A stretch of 49,253 nt of DNA from Lachnospiraceae bacterium (lineage in GTDB: Bacteria; Bacillota; Clostridia; Lachnospirales; Lachnospiraceae), in assembly GCA_017509985.1 (NCBI GenBank), contig JAFWOE010000052.1:1-49253 (forward strand). The letters are read 5' to 3'. Of this stretch, positions 21,643-31,391 are shown piece after piece. Below the pieces are notes generated by a model. That model was not told where the DNA came from, searched no databases, and saw nothing but the letters and a program-made list of their open reading frames with translations. A program made the position numbers and the translations under genes. Position 1 is the stretch's first letter; the number at the start of each line of letters is the position of its first letter.

Positions 21643-22842
21643 TCAGTCACGCTCTACGATGCAGGCACAGCCCATGCCGCCGCCGATGCAAAGTGTTGCA
21701 AGGCCTTTCTTCGCATCTCTCTTCTGCATTTCATGAAGAAGGGTTACGAAGATACGGCATCCGGAAGCGCCGATCGGATGTCCGATCGCTACCGCTCCGC
21801 CGTTTACATTGACAATATCCATATTGAACTCAAGGTCATGAGCAACCGCCATAGCCTGGGCAGCAAATGCTTCGTTGGCTTCGATCAGGTCCAGATCGGA
21901 AACCTTGAGGCCGGCCTTCGCCAGAGCCTTTTTGGTAGCTTCGATCGGTCCGAGACCCATGTATGCCGGATCCACTCCGCCGAGTGCGCCGCTTACCCAT
22001 GTAGCCATCGGGACAACGCCGAGTTCTTTTGCCTTTTCTTCGGAAAGAAGGACAACTGCTGCAGCTCCGTCATTGATTCCTGAAGAGTTTCCTGCCGTGC
22101 ACTTGCCGTCCGGTCTGAAAGCGGGTTTCAGCTTTGCAAGGACTTCCGGAGTGCTTCCGTCTCTCGGGCCTTCATCGGTATCAAAGTTAACGGTTTCTTT
22201 TTTCTTCTTTACTTCAACGGGAAGGATCTCCTCTTTAAATCTGCCGGCCTTGATGGCTGCGATCGCCTTTGCCTGGCTCTTGGAGGAGAACACATCCAGA
22301 TCTTCACGGGTGAATCCGTATTTTTCAGCAACATTCTCTGCCGTGATGCCCATATGATAGTTGTTGAATGCATCCCATACACCGTCGTTTACCATGATAT
22401 CCACGATACCTTTGGTATTATTGGCTAGATCCATTTTCTTTCCGAAACGCATTGCCGGAATCGCATACGGTGCATTGGACATGCTTTCCATACCGCCGGC
22501 TACAACGATATCGGCATCGCCGGATTTAATGAGGGCAGCACCCATATTGACACACTGAAGGCCGGATCCGCAGACAATATTTGCCGTAAGGGCCGGAACT
22601 TCGACCGGAAGGCCTGCCTTGATCGACGCCTGACGGGCCGGGTTCTGGCCCTGTGCCGCCTGAAGGACATTGCCCATGTAGACCATATCTACCTGATCAC
22701 CCGGAACGCCTGCTCTTTTCAGCGCTTCTTTGATGACCATTGCTCCGAGATCGACTGCTGCAAATCCTGCAAGAGATCCCCCTAATGTTCCGACTGCTGT
22801 TCTTACTGCACCGGCTATTACAACCTTACGTTCACATCCCAT
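21643..22842 (-). CDS. thlA: Acetyl-CoA C-acetyltransferase (thiolase)
   Basis: This enzyme condenses two acetyl-CoA to acetoacetyl-CoA, the first step of the clostridial butyrate/butanol route, and runs in reverse in degradation. Catalytic residues are visible: nucleophile Cys91 in [10 protein letters not shown], His355 in GHPIGASG and Cys385 in LCIGGGMG. The start was placed at the internal ATG ([11 protein letters not shown]) because GGAGG lies 11 bases upstream; this gives 399 residues. The gene stands alone between a promoter and a strong terminator, separate from any other butyrate genes. Confidence 0.94.
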   Translation of the reverse strand: MGCERKVVIAGAVRTAVGTLGGSLAGFAAVDLGAMVIKEALKRAGVPGDQVDMVYMGNVLQAAQGQNPARQASIKAGLPVEVPALTANIVCGSGLQCVNMGAALIKSGDADIVVAGGMESMSNAPYAIPAMRFGKKMDLANNTKGIVDIMVNDGVWDAFNNYHMGITAENVAEKYGFTREDLDVFSSKSQAKAIAAIKAGRFKEEILPVEVKKKKETVNFDTDEGPRDGSTPEVLAKLKPAFRPDGKCTAGNSSGINDGAAAVVLLSEEKAKELGVVPMATWVSGALGGVDPAYMGLGPIEATKKALAKAGLKVSDLDLIEANEAFAAQAMAVAHDLEFNMDIVNVNGGAVAIGHPIGASGCRIFVTLLHEMQKRDAKKGLATLCIGGGMGCACIVERD

Positions 22843-22890
22843 TACTTGACTTCCTCCATACTCGCTTGGTATTAACAATTGCTTTATTAA

Positions 22891-22919
22891 ATAATAAACA
22901 TCTTCAATAATAAAATCAA
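22891..22919 (-). promoter_or_regulatory. Thiolase promoter
   Basis: On the minus strand TTGATT, a 17-base spacer and TATTAT lie about 50 bases before the start in very A+T-rich DNA. Confidence 0.65.
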
Positions 22920-22959
22920 TAAAAGAATGTGTTAAAAAATAAACAACCGATGCTCGATA

Positions 22960-22974
22960 TGTGCATTATGCACA
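22960..22974. promoter_or_regulatory. Palindrome TGTGCAT-T-ATGCACA upstream of thiolase
   Basis: Seven-base inverted repeats around one base lie about 40 bases upstream of the -35 of the thiolase promoter and touch the proA terminator. It could be an operator for a dimeric regulator. The regulator is unknown. Confidence 0.4.
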
Positions 22975-23009
22975 AAAAGATCCGTCATCCGGAAATCCGG
23001 AGACGGATC
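22974..23009 (-). terminator. proA terminator, T-rich on both strands
   Basis: GATCCGTC/GACGGATC and an inner CCGG/CCGG stem with loop ATTT are followed on the minus strand by TTTTT. On the plus strand TGTTTTT follows, so it may stop transcription both ways. Confidence 0.88.
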
Positions 23010-23030
23010 CTGTTTTTCTGCAGTGATTTC

Positions 23031-24275
23031 CTACGGCCGGACCTGTCCGCTGCCCTGAATAATATATTTTGTAGTCGTCAGCGCAGTAAGCCCCATCGGC
23101 CCTCTTGCATGGAGCTTCTGGGTGCTGATTCCGATCTCCGCGCCGAAGCCGAATTCAAAGCCGTCCGTAAAGCGGGTGGAAGCATTCACGTAGACGCAGG
23201 CCGCATCCACATCCTGCTGGAACCGGACTGCATTATTATAGTCATTCGTAATGATCGCTTCGGAATGGCCGGTGTTGTACCGGTTGATATGGTCGATCGC
23301 CTCCTCAACGGAGGAAACGGTTTTCACCGAGATGATATAGTCAAGATATTCCCTGCCCCAGTCCTCTTCTTTCGCCGGAACGGCTGTGCCGATAAATGCC
23401 GCTGCTTCTTCGTCGGCACGGATCTCCACCCCTGCTGCCGCCAGTTTTTCCGAAAGTTTCGGAAGGAGCTTCTCCCTGACGCTTTCATGGACGACAAGTG
23501 ATTCGCAGGCGTTGCAGACGCCTACACGCTGTGTTTTGGCGTTCATGATGATCTCGACGGCCATATCAAGGTCGGCTGTCTCATCTACATAGATATGACA
23601 ATTACCGGTTCCTGTCTCGATGACAGGCACTTTGGCGTTTTCAACCACGGAACGGATCAGGCCTGCCCCGCCGCGCGGGATGAGCACATCAAGGAAGCCT
23701 TCCATTTTCATAAATTCGGTAGCCGTTTCCCGGCTTGTATCGGTGATCAGCGAAAGCGCGCTTTGAGGCAGCCCGCACCGGCCGATCGCTTCCCTTAGGA
23801 CCTCCACAACAGCGATATTGGAACGGATGGCGTCGCTTCCGCCCTTCAGGATGACCGCGTTGCCGGTCTTAAAGCATAACCCGAACGCATCCGCCGTGAC
23901 ATTCGGCCGTGCCTCGTAAATAATGCCCACAACGCCCAGCGGGACGCGCATCTGGCCGATCATCAGTCCGTTGGGTCTTTTCTTCATACCGAGGACTTCC
24001 CCGATCGGGTCGTCCAGTGCAGCAAGCTGCCGAAGGCCTTCCGCCATGGCCTCGATCCGCTGCGGGGTAAGCAGGAGCCGGTCCAGAAGTCCCGGTGCCA
24101 TGTTGTTCTTTCTGCCGTTCTCCATGTCTTCCGCGTTACCGGCAAGGATCCGCTCCGTCCCGTCGACCAGGGCTTCCGCGCAGGCAAGCAGGCAGTTGTT
24201 TTTTTCTGTTGAAGACAGTTTGGCAAGTATCCTGTAAGCATCTTTTGCATCCAGTGCGATCGCTGTAAGATTCAT
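23031..24275 (-). CDS. proA: Gamma-glutamyl phosphate reductase
   Basis: ProA reduces gamma-glutamyl phosphate to glutamate semialdehyde with NADPH, the second step of proline synthesis from glutamate. The aldehyde dehydrogenase fold shows the catalytic Cys254 in [10 protein letters not shown], with [19 protein letters not shown] and [11 protein letters not shown] typical of ProA. The length of 414 residues is normal. Its start overlaps the DUF896 gene by 4 bases (ATGA). The kinase for the preceding step is the C-terminal part of the YbeY-ProB protein one gene upstream. proC is not in the window. Confidence 0.96.
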   Translation of the reverse strand: MNLTAIALDAKDAYRILAKLSSTEKNNCLLACAEALVDGTERILAGNAEDMENGRKNNMAPGLLDRLLLTPQRIEAMAEGLRQLAALDDPIGEVLGMKKRPNGLMIGQMRVPLGVVGIIYEARPNVTADAFGLCFKTGNAVILKGGSDAIRSNIAVVEVLREAIGRCGLPQSALSLITDTSRETATEFMKMEGFLDVLIPRGGAGLIRSVVENAKVPVIETGTGNCHIYVDETADLDMAVEIIMNAKTQRVGVCNACESLVVHESVREKLLPKLSEKLAAAGVEIRADEEAAAFIGTAVPAKEEDWGREYLDYIISVKTVSSVEEAIDHINRYNTGHSEAIITNDYNNAVRFQQDVDAACVYVNASTRFTDGFEFGFGAEIGISTQKLHARGPMGLTALTTTKYIIQGSGQVRP

Positions 24276-24490
24276 TCTTCTTCCCTTTTCACTTTCTTTT
24301 CGGATAATTTCGTAATGGTTCCGTCGGGTTCCAGTATATCGATGTTTTCGAGCTGTGACCGCAGGTTCCGGCGGATCGCCGCAACATACTGCGCACGCAG
24401 CTGCACCTGTTCTTTTATTTCTTCCTCCGTCAGGCCTTCGGTCCTCTGTTTCCGCGCCAGCTCATTGATTCTGTCAAGATTCAGATCCAT
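24272..24490 (-). CDS. DUF896 (YnzC-like) small protein
   Basis: This 72-residue protein matches the DUF896 pattern: [21 protein letters not shown] followed by [21 protein letters not shown]. subtilis YnzC, a member, forms a short helical hairpin and is produced with the SOS protein YneA. No biochemical role is established. It lies between proB and proA, overlapping both (17 and 4 bases), which is an odd place for this family and suggests the three are translated together. Confidence 0.9.
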   Translation of the reverse strand: MDLNLDRINELARKQRTEGLTEEEIKEQVQLRAQYVAAIRRNLRSQLENIDILEPDGTITKLSEKKVKREEE

Positions 24491-25856
24491 AGATATCCTC
24501 CGATTTCAGGTATTTTATCAGCAGCGTCCCGTCCTTCTTTCCGGCCGGGAAGATGGTCCCGAGTTTTTTCCCGTTCACGATCCGGTGAATGTTGGAAAAG
24601 TCATGACCGGAGGCGATCACCATATCCGCTCCGCAGCTGGTGGTGATCAGTGCTGCGTTGATCTTTGTCGACATTCCGCCGGTTCCGACGCTGCTGGAAG
24701 GCCCCTTGGCCATCCGGACGACTTTTTCGATCTCTTCGACGATTTCGATAAAGCCGGCATCCGAGCTCCTGTTCGGATCATCGGTATAAAGGCCGTCGAT
24801 ATCCGAAAGCATGATCAGCAGGTCCGCCTCTGTCACGGCGGCCACGATCGCGGAGAGCGTATCGTTATCTCCGAGGACCGAAAGCTGGTCCAGCTCCCGG
24901 GTCGCTACGGTATCGTTCTCGTTGACGATCGGGATCACGCCCAGGCGCAGCAGTTCTTCGAATGTATTTCTGGCATTGTTTCTGCCGGCATCATCGATAA
25001 TGTTTTCCTGGGTCAGAAGGACCTGGGAGCAGAGCTGGTTGTATTCCGAAAACAGCTTCTGGTAGATCATCATAAGCTTTGCCTGACCCACGGAGGCGCA
25101 GGCCTGCTTGAAATTGATATCGTCGCTTCCGCCGCGTTCCCCGATGGTATTCTTTCCGACCATAACGGCACCGGAAGACACCAGGATCACGTCTTTTCCC
25201 CGGTTTCGCAGATCGGTAAGCTCCCGGACCAGTTTTTCGGTTTTGACCAGGTCCAGTTCCCCGGACTCCTTATGGGCCAGCGAGGAGGAACCGATCTTCA
25301 CGACGATCCTTTTCTTTTCCGAGAAGCCCTTCCGGACCGTTTCGGCTGTCCGCATGCCCTCCGTCTCCCGCGTGATCCCGAGATTCCGAAGCACTCTCTC
25401 CTGTTTTTCAAACATGACCTTCTCTTCTTCCCCGGAACCGACATGATCATAGCCCAGAAGGTGCAGCATACTGTGCGCGATCAGAAAGGCAAATTCCCTT
25501 CTTTCGGAATGACCGTATTTCCTGGCCTGTGACCGTACCTTTTCCAGCGAGATCACGATATCCCCCAGGAGAACCAGGCCGGTGGCCGGATCCTTGTATT
25601 CTTTCAGGGCACGGGGCAGTTTTCCGGGCTTTTCGAAATCGATCATCGGGAAAGAAAGCACATCCGTAGCGGAATCGATCGCCCGCTGTTCCCTGTTGAT
25701 CTCCCGGATCTGGCTGTTGTTGACCAGAAGCACCGATACTTCACAGCCCCTCCGGATCCCTTCTATCCGCAGCACTTCTGCTGCAGTGATTTCCGCCGTT
25801 TCCTTATAGTCCACATCCAGACGGATCTTTGTTTCATTGCTTATATTTACGGTCAT
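24474..25856 (-). CDS. YbeY endoribonuclease - glutamate 5-kinase (ProB) fusion
   Basis: One uninterrupted frame of 460 residues holds two enzymes. Residues 1-165 are YbeY, the zinc endoribonuclease of rRNA maturation, with ligands H128, H132 and H138 in HSMLHLLGYDH. The region ends with KQERVLRNLGITR, where YbeY proteins normally stop. Residues 180-460 are glutamate 5-kinase with RIVVKIGSSSLA, LVSSGAVMVG, LSDIDGLYTDDP and VGTGGMSTKINAA; no PUA domain follows. An internal ATG at 25355 (Met168) is preceded by GGGAG nine bases away and GGAGG two bases away, so ProB might also be made separately. The start overlaps phoH by 4 bases. Confidence 0.9.
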   Translation of the reverse strand: MTVNISNETKIRLDVDYKETAEITAAEVLRIEGIRRGCEVSVLLVNNSQIREINREQRAIDSATDVLSFPMIDFEKPGKLPRALKEYKDPATGLVLLGDIVISLEKVRSQARKYGHSERREFAFLIAHSMLHLLGYDHVGSGEEEKVMFEKQERVLRNLGITRETEGMRTAETVRKGFSEKKRIVVKIGSSSLAHKESGELDLVKTEKLVRELTDLRNRGKDVILVSSGAVMVGKNTIGERGGSDDINFKQACASVGQAKLMMIYQKLFSEYNQLCSQVLLTQENIIDDAGRNNARNTFEELLRLGVIPIVNENDTVATRELDQLSVLGDNDTLSAIVAAVTEADLLIMLSDIDGLYTDDPNRSSDAGFIEIVEEIEKVVRMAKGPSSSVGTGGMSTKINAALITTSCGADMVIASGHDFSNIHRIVNGKKLGTIFPAGKKDGTLLIKYLKSEDIYGSES

Positions 25857-26875
25857 CTGTTTTCCCTGCCGCCTTTCCTAACAGCGTTTTTTCTTCTTTC
25901 GTGATTACGGTTCTGTGTTTTTTCGAAACGTTCGTATGCTTCCACGATCCTCTGTACCAGCGGATGCCGGACGACGTCTTTACTGGTCAGTTCGCAGAAG
26001 GCAATGCCTTCGATGTTCTTCAGGATCTCCGCCGCAACATCCAGGCCTGAGACCGCACCGGGCGCCAGGTCTTTCTGGGAAAGGTCTCCTGTAACTATGA
26101 CTTTCGAACCAAACCCGACCCTTGTCAGGAACATTTTCATCTGTGCCTGGGTGGTATTCTGCGCTTCATCGAGAATGATATAGGCGTTGTCCAGCGTCCG
26201 GCCCCTCATATAGGCCAACGGCGCGACTTCGATCAGGCCCTTTTCCATATTTTTCTGAAAATTGTCAGCACCCATGATCTGATAGAGCGCATCATAAAGC
26301 GGCCGCAGATACGGATCGATCTTGCTCTGCAGATCACCGGGAAGGAAGCCCAGCTTCTCTCCGGCTTCGATCGCCGGACGGGTCAGGATGATCCTTCCGA
26401 CTTCTTCGTTCCGGAACGCCGTGATCGCCATGGCCATGGCCAGATAAGTCTTGCCGGTTCCGGCAGGCCCGATCCCGAAGGTGATCATGTTGTTCCGGAT
26501 ACTGTCCACATACGCTTTCTGCCCCAGGGTTTTCGGCTTGACCGGTCTCCCGGAGATCGTATAGCAGATGCATTCTTCATCCAGATCGGTCAGCAACTGC
26601 TCGTTTTCCGACATGGACATGGAGATCCGGTAATTGACCGCCTGCTCCGTGATGTCATTTCCTCTCTCCGAAAGGGAAAGCAGATCCGTCAGCGCTGCCT
26701 TTGCCTTATCCACGGCTATACGCGGCCCCAGGATCCTCAGGCTGTCGTCTCTCATGATCAGAGAAACATGAAAGGCGCGCTCGATCTTCTTTGCGTTCTG
26801 GTCGTATCTGCCCAGGACGTTTGCCGCGTGCTCCGACGGCAGCTGCATTCTTTCTTCATAAACCGTTTCACTCAT
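25853..26875 (-). CDS. phoH: PhoH-family ATPase (YbeZ-like)
   Basis: This PhoH/YbeZ ATPase is usually found next to ybeY and is thought to act with it in RNA metabolism. An N-terminal RNA-binding-like region (about residues 25-70) precedes the ATPase domain with Walker A GPAGTGKT (136-143), ILTRPAIEAGEKLGFLPGDL and Walker B IILDEAQNTT. The length of 340 residues is normal. It is coupled to the YbeY-ProB fusion by a 4-base overlap and starts 8 bases inside the end of the DUF2284 gene. Confidence 0.93.
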   Translation of the reverse strand: MSETVYEERMQLPSEHAANVLGRYDQNAKKIERAFHVSLIMRDDSLRILGPRIAVDKAKAALTDLLSLSERGNDITEQAVNYRISMSMSENEQLLTDLDEECICYTISGRPVKPKTLGQKAYVDSIRNNMITFGIGPAGTGKTYLAMAMAITAFRNEEVGRIILTRPAIEAGEKLGFLPGDLQSKIDPYLRPLYDALYQIMGADNFQKNMEKGLIEVAPLAYMRGRTLDNAYIILDEAQNTTQAQMKMFLTRVGFGSKVIVTGDLSQKDLAPGAVSGLDVAAEILKNIEGIAFCELTSKDVVRHPLVQRIVEAYERFEKTQNRNHERRKNAVRKGGRENR

Positions 26876-27440
26876 CCGATTTCAATTCCTCTTCCGTTGC
26901 CGGTCTGTAATAGATCATCGTGAACCAGAGATACAGCCTTCTGCCCATGTTGTAGTCCATGCTGCAGCGTTCCGCCAGATCGGTAATGACGATCCCGTGG
27001 CTTTCGATACACGGATGCATCCTCTCCGGATACCTGCAGTATTCGTGCGGGAAGGTGCACCGCGGACACAGCGAGCAGGCGTCGCTCGTAAGCGTATATA
27101 CCCTGCAGCCGCTGTTGATCAGGTAATCTTCAATATATTGGGTCAGTTCCTCGTGGACCTGTTTTGAATCGGCTCGTTTGTTTTTTTCCTTTTCATCCAG
27201 TTCTGTGCTGGCAACCGTCGAAAACAGCAGCACGTCGCTGTAGCCGGCACACCGGGCCCTGCATTTCGAAATCCTTGCCACGGCAGGCGGACAGGCCCAG
27301 TTCGTATCGTATTTTTTGCAGTCTCTTTTGCAGATCGCTCTTACCGCCTCCGAATGCTCGACATCCGAAGGTTTTAAAAACGCATACTGATAAATGGGAA
27401 AACGAACGATATATTTTTCGATCTCTTCGTTTGTAATCAT
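26868..27440 (-). CDS. DUF2284 cysteine-rich metal-binding protein
   Basis: This 190-residue protein matches the DUF2284 family of predicted metal-binding proteins. Cysteines at 37, 41, 50, 60 and 64 (CKRDCKKYDTNWACPP, CRARC) and 112, 122, 125, 128, 135 and 144 (CSLCPRC, HEYCRYPERMHPC) suggest one or two iron-sulfur clusters. No enzymatic role is established. It leads the phoH-ybeY/proB-DUF896-proA run, with an 8-base overlap with phoH. Confidence 0.88.
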   Translation of the reverse strand: MITNEEIEKYIVRFPIYQYAFLKPSDVEHSEAVRAICKRDCKKYDTNWACPPAVARISKCRARCAGYSDVLLFSTVASTELDEKEKNKRADSKQVHEELTQYIEDYLINSGCRVYTLTSDACSLCPRCTFPHEYCRYPERMHPCIESHGIVITDLAERCSMDYNMGRRLYLWFTMIYYRPATEEELKSDE

Positions 27441-27492
27441 TTTTGCAACAGTCTTTCTTACAGTCTTTCCGGTTCTGTGCTTTTCACAGACG

Positions 27493-27506
27493 TGCCTTCC
27501 GGCACC
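27493..27506 (-). promoter_or_regulatory. Leader hairpin before the DUF2284-phoH run
   Basis: Within the probable 5' leader, GTGCC-GGAA-GGCAC forms a tight hairpin on the minus strand. A second hairpin, CTGTG/CACAG, follows toward the gene. No T-run follows either one, so they are not terminators. They may shape the leader RNA. Confidence 0.35.
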
Positions 27507-27514
27507 GTATTATG

Positions 27515-27543
27515 ATTCTAAAATATCCTTGTGGGATTGTAAA
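27515..27543 (-). promoter_or_regulatory. Probable promoter for the DUF2284-phoH-ybeY/proB-proA run
   Basis: On the minus strand TTTACA, a 17-base spacer and TAGAAT lie about 75 bases before the DUF2284 start, in the gap after recG. Confidence 0.5.
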
Positions 27544-27592
27544 GCATAAGCCTTTCGGCTCCGCACTGCGGATCCTGTCTCCTTTTACGGTA

Positions 27593-29659
27593 TTACAGGC
27601 CGATCTTCACATCATTCATCCGTTCATCAAGCAGTTTTTTCAGGCCCGACAGTTCCGGCGATTCCAGGCCGGGATCCGTCCGGCCGATCGTATCCGCCGC
27701 GTCTTTGGCAAGTTCCAGGATCTGACGGTCTTCAAAAACATCCGCCAGGTCAAAACCCGCAACGCCGCTCTGTCTCAGGCCGAACAGGTCTCCCTGTCCG
27801 CGGAGCTTTAAATCCTCTTCGGCGATAAAAAAGCCGTCGTTGGAGTTTTCCAGGATCTCCAGCCTTTCGCAGCCTTCCTCCCGCCCTTCGCTTTTTACAA
27901 AAATACAGTAGGACTGGGCATCCCCCCTGCCGACACGCCCGCGCAGCTGATGCAGCTGGGCAAGTCCGAACCGGTCCGCGTTCTCGACCATCATTACGGT
28001 GGCATTCGGCACGTCCACACCGACTTCGACCACAGTGGTGGAAACCAGGATATCGGTCTTTCCTTCGGCAAAGTCCGACATCACCGCGTTCTTCTCCGAA
28101 TTGGTCATCCGGCCATGGAGCATGGCGACGTTTGCTTCCTTTCCGAAGAACTCTTTCATTTTCCCTGTGTATTCCACAACGTTCTCACAGTCCAGATCTT
28201 CGTTTTTTTCGATCATCGGACAGATGATATAGATCTGATGCCCGGCACGGATCTCTTTCAGAATAAAACGGTATGCCTTATCACGGTAGGTCGTATCCAC
28301 GACCGCATTCTTTATGCGCAGCCGGTCTGCGGGCATCTCATCCAGCACCGAGATCTTAAGGTCCCCGTACAGGATCAGGGCCAGCGTCCTCGGGATCGGG
28401 GTCGCGCTCAGGACGATAATATGCGGAAGCTTCCCTTTTTCACTGAAGGCATTCCTCTGGTTTACGCCGAACCGGTGCTGTTCGTCCGTTACGACCAGCG
28501 CAAGGTCCGCATAATCCACCTTTTCCTGGATCAGCGCATGCGTCCCGATGATCAGACGGCTTCTTCCGGAAGCGATCGCCTCATACGCAATCCTTCTTTC
28601 CTTCGCCGTCAGCGAACCGGTCAGAAGGACCGGGGGAGCGATATCCAGTCCCGAGCTTTCGATCAGCGCGCAGAGCGAACGGTAATGCTGGACCGCAAGC
28701 ACTTCGGTCGGGGCCATCATCGCACACTGATGTCCTTCCATGGCCATGGAAAGCATCGCGGTAAAACAGAGAATGGTCTTTCCGCTTCCGACATCCCCCT
28801 GGATCAGGCGGTTCATCATCTTCTCTCCGGCCAGATCGTCAAGGACCTCCTCCAGTACTCTTTTCTGAGCCCCTGTAAGGGAATACGGAAGGCCCGAAAC
28901 GAGCTTTTCGGCGGTTTCGAAACTGCGGAGCCGGAAGCTGTTCTCCTGGCCGGACGACTGCTGCTTCAGTCTCGAAAGTCCCAGCAGGAACAGCAGGAAT
29001 TCGTCAAACACGATCCTTTTCCGGGCTTCCTTCAGCTTTTCGGCGCTCTCCGGAAAGTGAATGTTCTTCAGGGCGCTTTCCCTGCCGGCAAGCGAATATC
29101 TTTCCAGCATGGATCCGGGCAGGCAGTCCGCGATCTCATATTTCTCAAAGATCTGCCGGACCGCTTTCTGGACGGTCTTGTTCGAAAGGCCGGCCGTCAG
29201 CGAATACACCGGCTGCACGCTGCCTTCCACATCATGATAGGCCGCCGGCGTGAAGATCTCCGGATGCTCCATATGCCACTTTCCCGGTCTCCTTGCGACA
29301 ACCCCGCGAAAGACAAAAGAAGCACCTTTTTTCAGAATTTTTCTTAAATAGGGAACGTGATACCAGATAACCTCGAGTGTCTGAAAGTCTTTCTTCACCG
29401 TCAGGATCGTTACCGCGGTCTTTGCCCCCGTCCGGACAACAGGAGGCCGGGTGATCACCGCGGATACCGCACATTTCTCCCCGCCTGTCAGCTGGTCCAG
29501 CTCGCGGAGCCCTGCATAATGATCATACGCTCTCGGATAAAAATGAAGAAGCTGATTGAGATTCGTGACACCGACTTTCTCAAACAGCTTTTCATTTTTT
29601 TCGCCGATGCCTTTTAGGGATGTAACTTTTTTATCCGTCAAAAGATACGACGCTTCCAT
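27593..29659 (-). CDS. recG: ATP-dependent DNA helicase RecG
   Basis: RecG remodels stalled replication forks and branch-migrates Holliday junctions. The 688-residue protein has an N-terminal wedge/OB region (about residues 60-160), then helicase motifs: Walker A GDVGSGKT (288-295), the DEQH box in VVTDEQHRFGVNQR, SATPIPRT, and QLRGRVGRGDAQSYC. The length is normal. It is the last gene of the Asp23-fakA-recG set, 16 bases after fakA. Confidence 0.96.
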   Translation of the reverse strand: MEASYLLTDKKVTSLKGIGEKNEKLFEKVGVTNLNQLLHFYPRAYDHYAGLRELDQLTGGEKCAVSAVITRPPVVRTGAKTAVTILTVKKDFQTLEVIWYHVPYLRKILKKGASFVFRGVVARRPGKWHMEHPEIFTPAAYHDVEGSVQPVYSLTAGLSNKTVQKAVRQIFEKYEIADCLPGSMLERYSLAGRESALKNIHFPESAEKLKEARKRIVFDEFLLFLLGLSRLKQQSSGQENSFRLRSFETAEKLVSGLPYSLTGAQKRVLEEVLDDLAGEKMMNRLIQGDVGSGKTILCFTAMLSMAMEGHQCAMMAPTEVLAVQHYRSLCALIESSGLDIAPPVLLTGSLTAKERRIAYEAIASGRSRLIIGTHALIQEKVDYADLALVVTDEQHRFGVNQRNAFSEKGKLPHIIVLSATPIPRTLALILYGDLKISVLDEMPADRLRIKNAVVDTTYRDKAYRFILKEIRAGHQIYIICPMIEKNEDLDCENVVEYTGKMKEFFGKEANVAMLHGRMTNSEKNAVMSDFAEGKTDILVSTTVVEVGVDVPNATVMMVENADRFGLAQLHQLRGRVGRGDAQSYCIFVKSEGREEGCERLEILENSNDGFFIAEEDLKLRGQGDLFGLRQSGVAGFDLADVFEDRQILELAKDAADTIGRTDPGLESPELSGLKKLLDERMNDVKIGL

Positions 29660-29675
29660 TTAAAATACCTTATTA

Positions 29676-31370
29676 TTATTCCACGGCAGCAACACAGTAA
29701 TATACCGGCTGTCCGCCGTTCATGACTTCAATATCGCACTCTGCGCCCGCAGCCGTAACAGCCTGGGCAAGCGCGTTGGCATCCTCCTCGGAATAACCTT
29801 CTCCGTAGTAGATGCTGATGATCCCCGAGTCCTCGTCGACCAGCTTCATAATTCCCTGGCAGGATACTTCCGTAATGTCTTTCCCGACGGCAAGGATCCC
29901 TTTGTCGCCGACCGCCATGATATCGCCTTCATGGATCTCAAAGCCGTCGAGCGTCGTATCGCGGATCGAATACGTCACGGATACGGTCCTGACTGCGGAC
30001 ATCATCTCGTTCATATTCGCTTCGTTCTCTTCCGCGGACAGATCCGGATCAAAGCTGAGCATGGATGTGATGCCCTGCGGAACCGTTTTGGTCGGGATCA
30101 CAATGATCTTTTTGTCCGTCGTCATCGAAGCGGCCTGCGTTGCGGCCAGGATGATGTTGGAGTTATCCGGCATGACAAAGATCGTTTTCGCATTGATCTT
30201 CTCGATCGCCTCCAGGAAATCTTCGGTACAGGGATTCATGGTCTGCCCGCCGGTGATGACTTTATCAACTCCCACGTCTCCGAACAGCTGTGAGAAGCCG
30301 TCTCCCGCGGCAACTGCGATAAAGCCGTACTCTTTCGGCGGTTCATCCTCCGCCGGCTCTTCCTTCGCGGGCGCTTCTGCCTCGACGACATTGGGCGCCC
30401 CTTCAAGCGCTGCGCCCTTCAGCCCGAGAAGCTCCCTGTGTTCTTCGCGCATGTTGTCGATCTTGATCCGGGTAAGCTCTCCGAACATCAGCGCTTTCTG
30501 AAGCACCTTGCCGGGATTATTGGTATGGACATGGATCTTGATGAATTCGTCGTCCGCGACCAGGACAATGGAATCACCGATGGAATCCAGGAATTCCTTC
30601 ATCTTGCCGAGGTTTTCCGTGCTGACCGGTTTTTCAAGATTTACGATAAATTCCGTACAGTATCCGAACTTGATATCATCGGTACTGATCTTCCGCCCCG
30701 CGGCCGCAGCCGGCGCTTTCGGCACGACGGTCTCTTCAATGATCTCCGGTGCTTTTCCGGTCATGTAGTCATGGATGCCCTTCATGAACAGGATCAGCCC
30801 CTGTCCGCCGGCGTCCACAACGCCTGCTTCTTTCAGAACGGGAAGCATATCAGGGGTCTTTGCCAGGACGATCTCGCCTTCCTCGATGATCTTTCCGAGA
30901 TATTCATCAATGGAAAGGCCTTTGCCGGCAAGCTTTTTCGCCATCTCGGCCATTCCCCTTGCCACGGTCAGGATCGTTCCTTCCTTGGGCTTCATAACCG
31001 CTTTATACGCGGTCTCGACTGCCCGTTCAAAGCCGGCGGAGATCTCCGGGACCGTTAACTTCTCATGAACTTCTATGCTTCTGGTAAAGCCGCGGAGGAT
31101 CTGGGAAGTAATGACGCCCGAGTTTCCGCGCGCCCCGCGCAGCGAGCCTCGGGAGATCGCCTTCGCAAGGGATTCCATACTGACCTGTTCGATACTTTTC
31201 ACTTCATTGACAGCGGAAAGCAGCGTCATGGTCATGTTCGTTCCGGTATCCCCGTCCGGAACCGGGAATACATTCAGCTCGTCAATCCACGCCTTGTTGG
31301 CTTCAAGGTTCCTTACACCGGCAAGGAAAAGGGTTTTCGCGGTGCCGGCATCTATAATATTAACAGCCAA
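29676..31370 (-). CDS. fakA: FakA-type fatty acid kinase (DAK2 domain protein)
   Basis: FakA phosphorylates fatty acids bound to FakB, feeding exogenous fatty acids into phospholipids in Bacillota. The N-terminal DhaL/DAK2 kinase domain shows the metal-nucleotide motif NVFPVPDGDTGTNMT and SRGSLRGARGNSGVI. A linker and the FakA C-terminal domain follow, after a Glu/Pro/Ala-rich spacer (about residues 325-345). The length of 564 residues is normal. The FakB partner is not in the window. Gene order Asp23-FakA-RecG matches the yloU-yloV-recG region of B. subtilis. Confidence 0.92.
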   Translation of the reverse strand: MAVNIIDAGTAKTLFLAGVRNLEANKAWIDELNVFPVPDGDTGTNMTMTLLSAVNEVKSIEQVSMESLAKAISRGSLRGARGNSGVITSQILRGFTRSIEVHEKLTVPEISAGFERAVETAYKAVMKPKEGTILTVARGMAEMAKKLAGKGLSIDEYLGKIIEEGEIVLAKTPDMLPVLKEAGVVDAGGQGLILFMKGIHDYMTGKAPEIIEETVVPKAPAAAAGRKISTDDIKFGYCTEFIVNLEKPVSTENLGKMKEFLDSIGDSIVLVADDEFIKIHVHTNNPGKVLQKALMFGELTRIKIDNMREEHRELLGLKGAALEGAPNVVEAEAPAKEEPAEDEPPKEYGFIAVAAGDGFSQLFGDVGVDKVITGGQTMNPCTEDFLEAIEKINAKTIFVMPDNSNIILAATQAASMTTDKKIIVIPTKTVPQGITSMLSFDPDLSAEENEANMNEMMSAVRTVSVTYSIRDTTLDGFEIHEGDIMAVGDKGILAVGKDITEVSCQGIMKLVDEDSGIISIYYGEGYSEEDANALAQAVTAAGAECDIEVMNGGQPVYYCVAAVE

Positions 31371-31391
31371 TTCTATTATCCTCCTGATGGA

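Noticed and set aside
27950-29347. Plus-strand open frame of 465 codons opposite recG
   Set aside because: Shadow of recG. It has no ribosome binding site and no family resemblance.
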